64,000 nt of DNA from Elgaria multicarinata webbii (lineage: Eukaryota; Chordata; Lepidosauria; Squamata; Anguidae), in NCBI RefSeq assembly GCF_023053635.1, contig NC_086171.1:15518006-15582005 (forward strand), read 5' to 3'. The translations under genes were made by a program, and so were the position numbers. The notes beneath the pieces are model-generated. The model saw only the letters and a program-made list of their open reading frames with translations, was not told the origin of the DNA and did no database searches. Of the stretch, positions 24,161 to 36,339 are shown in pieces (position 1 is the first letter of the stretch; every line of letters starts with the position of its first letter).

Positions 24161-27100
24161 TTATTTCTTACCCACCTCTCCCTCTGGATCGAGGCAGAGA
24201 ACAACATAGAATACAAAAAATATTATAAAATACATAAAACTGATTAAAACATATAAAACGAATACATTATTAAAATAAAAGCCAGACATCTAAAAAAGAA
24301 TCTCCTGTAGCCACAGCAGCTCTCTGCATGATTCAGAACATGATTTTACAGCATTCTGAATTGTGCATAGAAGCTCTGCGAACACAGCAAACTCTCCTCT
24401 TCAGAGGGTCTCCCTCCATGTGTAGAGGGTGCTGAATGCGCTGCAGAAAGGACAGGGCTGGCATGCTCCCTCTCCTTGCATGTTTACTGTCATCGCCTTT
24501 GGAACAGCTGAACAGGGTTTATGGCAATATGTGCAAAACCCGAGCATCTCTATACTATGCATTTGATCAATCTGTTTCGATTGTTGTTTTATGTTGTTTT
24601 GGAATTGTTTACAGGGCCATTTCATGAAGCCAATATATATGTTTCAGCTCGTCACCAATAAAATGTCACAAACCTCTCATTCTAATTCTCACAATTTAGA
24701 TTCAGAATCTAAGTTTCTTGAAGCATAACTGCTGCTTGACTGAACTGTACCTCAACAACAATGAAATCAGAGATATAGCAGGTATTGTGTTGACATCACC
24801 ATTCTTGCATTGCGATTTCTGGGAGCCCAGATATGTTTCATATGCTTGAAATGGGCTTTCCAGGCACACATCATGCTTTGTGAAATATTGGCAGCAGTAC
24901 ATGCTTCCCTAAGAAGAGAAAAAGTTGGGTGGAGTAGTACTGTTATGAAGGATAACAGGTCAGCTATCTGTATGCACTGTGCAGCCCTACACAGCAGGAT
25001 GAACAATCTGTGAATGCATCCCCATGCTCTTGTCAATATACATAAGTTATAAAAGAGCTTCAGCTATTGGGCAGTATAAAAATGTCATAAATAACTAATG
25101 TAAATAAATAAGTTACCTTGTCATGAAAGTAGATCTATAAGGAGTAGAAGAAGAGAGACCTGGAAAATCCAAGTTGTGGGGCTATGTTTTGGCTGAGAAG
25201 GCAAAGGTCTACAGCAGGGTTAGACAACCTTTGGGGGCTGTGGGCAAATCTGGCAATTATTGGAACTGTCCTGAGCACTACCACAAAATGACCGCCATGG
25301 GAGATGTGGCAAAGGACAAGCAACCTGCCCCAAAGGTCTGAGTCCAAGGCAGAGGTGGGATGTGAGTCCCAGCACACTCAGTAACTTCATTGAACCCCAG
25401 TTTTCAGCACCAGCAGAAACCCTTTCCACAGTAAAATGTATTTATTTGGGGAAAGAGGAGGGGGGTACATTGGTGCCCAGGGGTTCCAGGATGCCTACCC
25501 CTGGTCTACAGGAAGCAGACAGGTAACATGGTGGTTTGGGTGAGATTTAAGTTGGAAATGAGCCTGGGGACAAAGCTGTCATGTCATGTCAAGGGAGGAA
25601 GGGGGCATCTGTGTTGTACTATGATCCAATGTAAGTTTACAACCTTGCAAGTTAATGAGATGGAAACTAAGCACTAATTAACATGGCTAGTAAATTGTCT
25701 AGGAATTCTTAATACTGCATGTTTGAATATAGGCTTGATGGGGTCAGCCTCTAGGAGCCCTATACATATAAGAACAGGGAAAGGAGTACCATGTATATGA
25801 AAGAAAGCATGACCTGGGGCTTATGCCACCTTGTTGGTGATCATCTCTAGAATGTGTTTGCACATGCTGTGAAGCAGACAGTTGCCTTTTCACACGCTCA
25901 ATCTGCTCTCTAAATTCAGCCCATATCTTGGAATAACTCTGGACTTGTGTGACTTGACCCCAAGAAGATCTTACTGGAAAAGGCAAGATGTCTCTCTCAG
26001 AATGTTAGGAACACAAGTGGAGCAAGTGGCCGAGCTCTGTGGGTTTCCTGAGAAAACCCATAGAGCATGAAAGGCGCATTGATTTCAGAATGTTATAGCT
26101 TACATTCAAAGGCAGCTTTAAATGGTATTCAAGGGTGCATGAGTAACATACACTTTATTTGTATTAGAGCTACTATGATAATTATTGTTGTCATTTTTAG
26201 GTGCTCTGAGAAACATACATTCATTGCAGATCCTGCTTCTTCATAACAACCAGCTGAAAAACCTGGACAGAACAGTGAAAGAGCTACAAGGAATGCGAAA
26301 TCTTCAGACCTTAAGTAATGTTGCTAAAAAAAAATCCCTACTCAGAACTACATTGACAGTGAGGGAATCTACACAGCGTACTGAAGGCACACGCAAGCAC
26401 CTTCAGTGTGCCCCCAAAACGATTGTGTAGATCCTGCCTGAAGAGACGCAGGAAGAGGCAGAGGAAGAGGAGGCTGGGAATCCGGCCGCATCCTTGCCGC
26501 CCACCTCCCCGCTGGCCTCCTGCTGCCTCCGGCCAAAGGCCCCCGAAGCGCAGCGAGGAGACCCGGGCCGGGCCGGGCCGCCTCCCTCCCCCCCTCCACC
26601 TAGCAGCAGCAGCAGCAGCAGCTCCGCCGGGCTGCGCCGCTCCAAGCAGCCCCTTCTTCACCGCCGCCGGCGCGGCTCTGCTTACCTTACTTACCAGCAG
26701 GAGGCCGGCGGGGAGGTGGGTGGCGGCGGCGGCAAGGACGCAGCCGAATTCCCCAGCCGGCTCCTCCTCCGCCTCTTCCTGCGTCTCTTCAGGCAGGATC
26801 TACACCATCGTTTTGGGGGCGCACTGAAGGCGCTTGCGTGCGCCTTCAGTACGCTGTGTAGATTCCCTCAGTGCCCACTCATAAGTTTCATAGAAAACCA
26901 TTGTGAGGAAGAGGATGGAGTCAATTAACCCACCCACCCCCCTTTTTAAGGGTCTTTTGCTGACAAATAGGTTCTGTAATTAAACATTCCAGTATAGGTT
27001 TTAACTAGTGTTAAAAAAAAAAAGCTATGCTGAGCAGAGGAAGGGCTAAATGAAAATGCCAGAGACTCTGAAATTTCATTTTAAGATAAACAAGACAGTG

Positions 27101-29144
27101 CTGGCGCCACGAAGTTTTGCTGTGTGGAATTGCCTCCAGGGAAGTGGGATTATAAACGGTTAACCTGTTGAAAGTGAAAGTGTAAGCAATCTTTCTCCAT
27201 TTTCCCCCCCTAAAGGAATGCGCTCATAGATCATACTAAGCTTTCGGGACTTTAAGAAGTCGGAACTAATTTAATGCCTTAGTAAAGTAATTAGTGGAGG
27301 TGTTTAATATCATCCAACCGGCTGATAGCAGGCTGAATGTTTCATGGCAAGAAATGTAAGGGCGACTTGAACCTGAACCTGAGCCAAGCTGATGCCGAAA
27401 ACAAGTTAAGAGTAGGATCATATTGCAGTCAGGTTTTTAAAGATGTTACGATGTTTTTAAAAAGATGATTTAAAATATTCATTTCGAAATGATCATATAT
27501 GAGATTGGACCAGCTTCCTGCTAGATCCATGTTCTAGAATTGGGGTGGGGGCAAATATAGAGAGTTTGATCCAGACTCAGTCACGGTTAGAGTAGACCCA
27601 CTGAAATCAATGGGGCACGTAAGTCATGACTAATTTAAGTCCCATTTATGCCAATGGGTTTGATCTAAGCATAGTCTGAACCCAACCCAGATTATTTATT
27701 TTAAGAATGCCTGTGCCACATTTCAGAACTAAAATGTTCTCCCAACATGGCTTACAAACTTCAAAAGTAACAGCTAGTATAATATAATAAAACAGGGATG
27801 GGCGGAAGGTAGATCTCCAGATGTATTGGCTTTCAACTCCCAGAAACCCCTGCCAGCATGCCCAATGGTCAGGAATGCTGGGAGTTGAAGTCCAAAAGAG
27901 CTGCAGATCTACTTTCTGCCCACCTCTGTAACGATACTCTGTAACCACAGTAGAAGTCCATAAGTAGAAGAGCAGCATAACACAAAACAATAAGATGTTA
28001 ACCTAAACCAGCCTTCCCAAATCCAGTGCTCTCAAGTTGTGCCAAAGTACAACTCCCATCATTCCCCAAGGTTGCTGGACTGGATAGATCTTGAACTGAG
28101 GTAGCAAGGCATTTGTCTTAAGCAAGAATGTGCATTAAGATAATTTAATGTAGATTATTATGTTCCAACCATTAAAAGAATGAATTTGAGTATACAGTCT
28201 TTCTTTATAAATGTAAGCACATCAGTTGCTGAAGGACCTCTACTGAGAAGAAACTGTGCTACACAGGACTGTGGTCACTCGACCTTTATAGATCCTGCAC
28301 TGAACAAGAGCAATGTCCCCAAAGAGTATAGAAAAGTAACAACTGTTTCTATTTTACAGACAAAATCTTGATGAATTGTTCAGTAGTGCACCTGCTGGCA
28401 TATAAAATATGCCCTCAATTGAATCCAGATATATTTATTTATTTGTAATAATTTTTAGGAATCCCTGATGCTGTGTATTTGAACTGAATAAAGGTCTGAT
28501 TGGGTCCACTAGTTGCTGTTCTACCTGAAGGCACTGAAGATGATATACAACATTAAAACCAAACACAACTAATTACAAGTAAAATCCATGTTAAAAACCA
28601 AATAACATAATAAGAGCACTTAGTTCCCATTGAAATCAACATTATGGTTAACTTGACCCATTGATTTCAATGGGACCTAGCTTCAACTATCGAGTCTAGC
28701 AGCAATCCAATAGGTACATCTCCATTCAAACAGAAATGGGAGTCCAGGCATAGAGTTAAAGGAACTAAAGAATGGCATTTTATATTTAGGGGGAAAAAAC
28801 AGCTAGCTATTCTAATAAAATGGTAGGTCTACCATTTTGCAAGCAGTATGCGTTGTACATTTTACCTTCTTGCATGCAGAGTTTTAGGTTCTGTACACTA
28901 CTTGACAGTATCAATATTATTTCTAGAGAAGTTATAGAATTTCTACTTTCTAAGCATAAAAGTAGTATTCTTTCTACTGCTGCCATCTTGTGGTTCTTTG
29001 AATATAATTAATTAGAATAATTACGTTGTTTATTTTTTAGGAGAGGAAAGACTTCCCAAAAGTGCATGCTTTTAAAAAAAAGATTGTAAAGCTTTTTCAT
29101 GGTCATTAAATAGAAAAGAGATTAGATTATAAACAGATGCTGCC

Positions 29145-29194
<50 letters not shown>

Positions 29195-32100
29195 CAAGAC
29201 CCCTGATACATTCAAAATGTCTTCCCAAGCTAATGTTCAGAAGGCGACAGTGCCATTGTGACGTATCACTGATATGGTTTCTTCTTGGTTGTTGTTGTTT
29301 TTTTAAAAAAAATCCCTTGTGATATGTGGAACAAGAAGTGACATAATATGGGCAGAATCTACGCATTGCATTCAAAGCGCCTCCCCGCACTTTTTTTCCC
29401 CCCACAGCAAAATGTCACATGCCACACTGCTCTCTCCCTACCATTGTTTCTTCCCGTTTACTGCGATTTGTTCCATTTCCCCGGGTCACTCATCTATCAA
29501 ATCATGTCTTCCTACCGCAGCAATAGGGTGTTCTAGAAAGGAGGTGTAATGTCCTCCTCACAGATGACATCCTCTAAAGTGCCTGGATGTTTTTGTTTTT
29601 TTAACTGGGGCCTTAGCTAGATGGGGCTTTATCCCAGGGTGATCCCTGGGATCGTCCCTGTGCGTTCACATGACACACAGGGGATCCCAGGATCAGGGAG
29701 GGATGATCCCTCCCTTGCCCCAGGATATAGCCCTACACTTTGGGCCCGGTTTTTCTGTGGTCCCGGGCTGAGCCCGAGACCGCAGAACTCATGGCCCGTT
29801 GCCGCGGATTGACCCGGCTCCACGCAATTCCTCACGCAGAGCCTGGAGCCGCGCATGGGGCGCAGCACTGCACCCATTGGGGGTAGGGTGGGGGGAGCGG
29901 GGAAATTAATTTACATTTTAAAAAAGCACCTACATTTAGCGCAGGAGTGTTCATGCGCTCCTTCCTTTTTAAAAATAAAAAATAGTGGGCACAATGCCTC
30001 TCCTTCTGAGGTTGTCGCGCCTCACATGTAAATGGAGGAGAGATCTCGCGATAATCACATTGAGGGATCTTCCCTCCTCCATCGCGTGATAAGAGGTAGG
30101 TCTAGCTAAGGCCTGGGACAAGCGGAGACGTGAAAAGCTCGGGAGAAAAAATGGCTCCACTTCGTGCCGAAAGTGTACTGATCACCCATTGGCTAAAATG
30201 TTCAAGTGGAAATGTAACTATATATGGTCAGCCTACAGGGGGCGGGGAGGAAAAAGTGCAGTGTTGATACAGACATAAAGGGAAATATCGGGTTAACACC
30301 TTATAAGGCAGGATAAAAGGGCCCCTTTCACAGCGGAGAGTACCGTCGCATGCAGCGTTACAGAGGCAGATTTCAAGAAACGCGATGTGAATCACAAGGC
30401 TTCAATGCACACTGAGCACGCAGAACAAGCGGGAGGAGGCGCTTTCAGTAGGATGTGTAGATTCCCTCATGGTTACGCATTGTTGTCTTTGAGAGCTGCA
30501 ATTGGATGAAAAATGTGAGATATGCCAGTGCAGCTGAAAAAGTACTTGCACACCTAAAATAGGCCCTGCATCCCTTTGGAAGTAAGCTCTATTGAACTTA
30601 GTGGGACATATTGCTGCAAAAATGTGCATATGATTGGGCTGTGCAGATTTTAACTATTTGTGCTTTAAACCAGAGGTATTGAACCTCTTTCAGCCTGAGA
30701 GCCAAATTCATTGTCAGAGTTCTCAGGGGTCACATTCCAGTAGCGGATGAGGCCAAAGGCCAAAAATACTAGTATATTTTATTTTAAATCCCTTACTTAG
30801 GGTGACCATATGAAAAGGAGGACAGGGCTCCTGTATCTTTAACAGTTGTATTGAAAAGGGAATTTCAGCAGGTGTCATTTGTATATATGGAGAACCTGGT
30901 GAAATTTCCTCTTCATCACAAAAGCTGCAGGTGCCCTGCCCTCTTTTAAATCTGGTCACAGTATAGCTGCAGCATAACTCCTGCAGCTTTAACTGTTGTG
31001 ACAAAGAAGAAATTTCACCAGGTAGAACATGCATACAAATGACATGTTCCCCTGAAATTCCCCTTTCTATGCAACTGTTAAAGATACAGGAGCCCTGTCC
31101 TCCTTTTCATATGATCACCCTACCCTTACTGCCAGAAAGTAAGGCTTAGGAGAGGCATTTGAACCTTTTAGAATGGGGTGGAAATGCACCAAAGCAAGGC
31201 CAGAGCCACACCAAGTGGGTTATAACTAGGGTGACCAACTGTCAGGATTTCCCCAGATTTGTCCTGGTTTTTGTTCTTTCCATGGTGTCAGGGGGGATTT
31301 TCTATAATTTTCAATAATGTCCTGGAATGACACACCTTCCTCTTTAAGGCTGCCATAATTATGGCAGGAGGGAGTGACATGCTTTCTTGAGGCACATCAT
31401 TCCCCCACCCCAAGCTCCAATTGAGGTCTTAAAGGGGAAAGTGGGTCATTCATGGACATTATAGAAAAGGCCCCAATTGGAGTGGATGGTGGTGGTGCAG
31501 AATGAAATCCTTTCCCCTCCTCCACTCCAATTGGGTTCTTTAAGGTGGCGGGGGAATAACGTACTTTTTGCAGGACTCAGAAAGCTGCTTCCCTCCACAC
31601 ACACTAGGTGTCCTCTTTTTTGGTTTCCCAAATATGGTCACCCTAGATATAACACTAGGAAAACAGTTTGAAAATGGTATATGGATTGTGTCATGGAGCG
31701 TCATCACAGGTGGGGGGAAATCGCGTTTGCTTCTGTCCCTCATTACTTCTCATTCTTCCCGGCCAGGAAAGAGGAAGTAAAGATCACATGTCCCATTCAG
31801 GGGCTGTTTTTAGCACGCTGCTTTTCCTGCACACAGCAGGAGAGCGTGGCACAATCCATTTTAAAAAAAGTCAGGGTTTTGGGGTTTATTTTGCGACGGA
31901 AAAACGAGTGGAGAAGCAGGAGGCACATGGGAGGTGGATGATGTCATCTAAAGGATGCACGCACATCTGTAAGTGGGCAATAGTGAGCATGCGATAAAAC
32001 ACTCATCTGAGTGTTAACGATAAAACGCTCATGGGCCCCAACAGCTATCAGTGCACTTCAATACTGTTATACAGAAGTAAAGTAGATCCTGCCCTGGAAA

Positions 32101-35100
32101 CTACCAAAGAAATGGTGTTGGGAGCCAGTGGGAGCAGCATTTTTCTGAGGAACTCCAGATTGGGTCCCAATCTCCATCCAGATGAGGTACTTGCATGCCT
32201 GCTTTAAACCTTTACTGAATGGTAGATCCTGCCAATTCTGCCAACTCTCTTCTGAATCACTAAATCAGAGTAAACTAAGGGAACTAGAACCTACACTTTC
32301 CATACTACCTACAGGGAAAGAAATTGTATTCAGGGGACCTTTGGATCCAGGACGACTCCCTTTTTCTTCTTTTTTTAAAGGAATCAAAATTCTAAAAAAA
32401 ATGATGGGAGAGTTATCTACTAACTGGCATGTGTTTCTAGGCACAAATTTCACATGCTTTCAAATAAATCTATAAGCATTATGTAAACTTTGCCAGGGAA
32501 AGGTCATGACCTCTGGCATTCTACAAGTATTCGAGGCCACAGCACATTGAGAAAGCAACGGTACGATGCAGCATGACGGTGTCACGTAAAGCAATTACGT
32601 AATACAGCCTTGGACAGAGACGGGACTGTGGCTGACATCCCTGCATTGGATTTTTGAAGCTTTTTCAGCCACCTGACTAGTGATGTTGGTACAGATAGAC
32701 CCATACAGCTAATACTTGTTAGTCACTTTTTATAATGGAATTATAAACAGCAAAAGAGAGTGGATTTGACCCTTCTGCCAATCTTGGGATCTTAGTGTGT
32801 CTGCCATCTGTATACACTACTCTGCGTACAACTGCATAAACATATAGAATTTGGGTCAGGTTAGCTAGGAACTCTTTTTCATGTATTTAAAACGGGGAAG
32901 AATTCTGGAAATCACTAATGTTATTTTTATTGCATATTGAAAAATAAATACTAAAGAGCATGCAACTGTACAAAAATATCATAATGAGTGACAAACCAAT
33001 ACAATAGAAAATAACTATATAGCAATGTTCAAAGCAAGCAGAAAAAGCTGCAGGAGCCTTGCCCTCTTTAGCTAGAGTGATCAGATGCAAAAGAGGGCAG
33101 GGCTCCTGCAGCTTTAACTGTCGTGATGAAGAGGGAATTTCACCAGGTGCTGCATGCATACCAATGACACCTGCTGAAATTCCCTTTTCTATTCAACTGT
33201 CCTCCTTTCCATATGGTCACCCTATGCAGCCCCCCTCCATTAAACCCTGCCTTAGCAAAGCTCAGTTCCCCTCCCCTAAAAAAAAAAAAAAGCCCTGAAG
33301 ACTGAATTTCAACATTCAGTGCAGTTTGATATTTTGAATGCTTCTAATGTCACCAAAGTGTGATGAGGACTCAAAAAATCTCCCAACTAGAAATGGAGAA
33401 GTGGCAATTCTATTAAGGCTACTGTCTCACTGCTATATATGCCTGGGGGTAGACTGCCTGCATTATTAGCATAGGGAGGGAGAAGATGTGTGTTCTTAAA
33501 ATGAGTGTTTTAATAGTTCGCTCATTACTGGCCACTCACAGATGTTCACAGTTAATTGTGACAATGGCATCAACCTGCTGTGCATCTCCTGCTCCATTAT
33601 CCCATTCCAGCATAAAAAATACCTCAGAAAACTCGACTCTTCTGGGATAAATTGATATTTGTCAGGTTTTCCTGCCATGTGCAGCTCTACAAAATGCCCA
33701 CTAGAGGGCACTGTCCCATTTAACTGCATTGAGGCTGTACAAGCCATGTGGGTGCTGCTCCCTTCCTGCTCTCTTCATGTAATTAGAGCTTGTTGCAGAA
33801 GTGGAAGAGATGCAGGAAGCAGAGTCATGATAAAGGAACACGATTTTCCCCTGTCTGAAGGAGCTCATAGTGCAATGCATAATGGGAAAGTCGTGGATTA
33901 TATTCTTGATCAGAGTATCCAAGTTTATCCAGTTAATTGTAAAGAATAAAGTACTTTAAAAGGTTCATCACACAGACTACCACCAAAAGGCATTTGTTGC
34001 AGGGCTTTTTTTCCATGCAGCTCACAATGGGGCCACTATGTTCAGGAAGGATATATTTTCTGAATATGAACCAGGCGATTATGTTTGTATAATATCTATT
34101 GAAATATGCATGAGGTTGCCAAGTTTCTGCTCAGTAATTTTGGCTGTTGTTCTCTTTGTTTCAACTCTTGCAGACCTGTTTAACAACCCACTGTCGCATG
34201 ACGGCAGATACCATCTGTATGTAATATACCACATTCCTTCAGTAACGTTGCTTGACAGAAAAGGTAGAAGTTGTTTTCTTAACAGACATATTTTTGCAAT
34301 TATGAACAAGAAACATTATTCTTATGACTGTCCTCACTCAGTAAAGCTATTTGGCAAAATCTGATATGCAGGGAAAGTTATAGTTGTACGATTGGTTTTG
34401 TATCCCTATCAGGTCCTTCCAATTTGGGGAGCTTAATCTTGGAAGCCTGCCTTTGTCTTTTACAAGTTTTCATTTAACTTTTATAAAATTATTTGGGTCT
34501 ATTTTAAGAAATTTACTTCAAGGCAAATTTGATTAGATGCAGTTGTAGTAGCTAATTTATTTTAGTTTTCAGAGAGGCAGTAGTATTATTTTTAAATTCT
34601 AACACATTTATTATGGCATAAACTAGAGTCTTACGGGCAAAGAAGGGGAGGGAATGTAAACATGAGGTCAGGGAAATGCGATGCAAAGAAAAAGACACTG
34701 ATGATTCTGTAAAACACAGGTGGCTGCAAACTAAGTGGACCTAGGGTGACCATCTGGAAAGGAGGACAGGGCTCTTGTATCCTTAACAGTTGTCTAGAAA
34801 AGGGAATTTCAGCAGGTGTCATTTCTAGACAACTGTTAAAGAGACAGGATCCCTGTCCTCCTTTCCACATGGTCACTCTAAATAAACCACCTCTCCTTCT
34901 TAATAACAGAACTTATAAATCTTTTAACAAAATGGCAATTTTGTTCCCTCAAGTTCCCATAACCAAATCAACTAAGAGTGTAATCTCATGCATGTTTAGT
35001 CAATGTTCTACAAGTCCCAGCATTCCACAACCAACATGGATGGCTGGGAATGCTGGGAGCTGTAGGACTTTTGTCTGTCTAACCTTGCATAGGATTGCAC

Positions 35101-36290
35101 CCTCAGGGAGGTTTCAGAAGCAATTTGCAACATAGCAGGGGAAGGCGGCTGATGAAAACAAAAATGTCAATAGTTCCAGTGGCAGTAGAGATTATCCATT
35201 GGAAGTACCTAAAGAAGCTCTCTTAACTATTGCCACAAGCCTTCTTTGCTAGAAATACTACGCTACTGCCTACAAACCACGCAAGTCTAAACCTTTAGTG
35301 CTAGGGCTGTTACAAAGCATAGTTTGGGTGAGATGTAGGGTAAGTCCTGCTTAGAGGAAAACACACTGAATTCAGCGGGATACATCAATTTCGGTGGGTC
35401 TAGTCTAACTAAGCAATCCTATGGTTATTTAGATGGAAAAAGGTCCTACAACTCCCAGCACGCTGGCTGGGGAATGCTGGCAATTGTAGGACTTTTTCCC
35501 CCCTATACATGCATAGGATTGTGCCTTAAGTCTTGTTCTGGCCCTTAGCTTTTAGATAATGCATGCATATGTTACAGAAGGCCTCTTTTAATATGCTTCT
35601 TGCCACCTGCAGTTGTGTGCATTGAATAGTCAATCAAAATGTTTTAGTTCAAGTATTTTAAACAATTAATTTAACTAGTACTTCATTTTAAACTATGTAT
35701 TGCACTTATTGGTGTTATTTTCTAACATTACTATTTTTAAATATTTGTGAGACATGGCTACATTTTACATATGATTTGGCATACCTAAGGTACTCAGTCA
35801 CACATTTGTTATGTGTAGACTTGATCATTTTAATTGGTTCCCTAGATACTGCTGTTAAAAGACCTGCACTACACGTGAGATGATTCTGTCAGAGCTGCTT
35901 GTTCTAACTTTTTGCTCACACTTATCCTCATACTATGCTGTTGAGATTAGTATGCTGTCTTCTTGTTAATAGGAAAATTATTCAGTTGATTTTTCACTTG
36001 GAGAATGGATGTCCATGGAGGCCAGCCTTAGCCACTGCATTTGTCTGTTTTAAAAAAGGCACAGCCCATACGTGGTGAAGCCAGCGTGGTGTAGTGGCTA
36101 AAGTGTCAGACTGGGAGTCGGGAGATCCGGGTTCTAGTCCCTACTTGGCCATGGAAGCTCACTGGGTGACTTTGGGCCAGTCACAGGCTCTCAGCCCAGC
36201 CTACCTCACAGGGTTGATGTTGTGAGGATAAAAATGGAGAGGAAGATTATGCCTTGGGTTCCTTGGAGGAAAAAAAGATGGGATGTAAAT

Positions 36291-36339
<49 letters not shown>

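Larger units (their letters stand above)
31198..32093. mobile_element. Family B element split by two later insertions
   Basis: Left end GGCCAGAGCCACACCAAGTG, middle TATAACACTAGGAAAACAGT-TTGAAAATGGTATATGG, right end CAGCTATCAGTGCACTTCAA and AAAGTAGATCCTGCC. Joined, these follow the family B order seen at 15388. They are separated by 31227-31645 and 31696-32030. Confidence 0.75.

Noticed and set aside
24706-24781. Alternative LRRC72 exon 4 start at 24706
   Set aside because: The acceptor is usable and in frame, but the LRR spacing would be two residues short of the family; kept only as an alternative.
26408-26928. Open frames of 80-144 codons on both strands in a GC-rich block
   Set aside because: They lie inside the foldback element; long frames on both strands follow from GC content. 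They contain Pro/Arg/Ser runs, no family match and no fitting splice sites.
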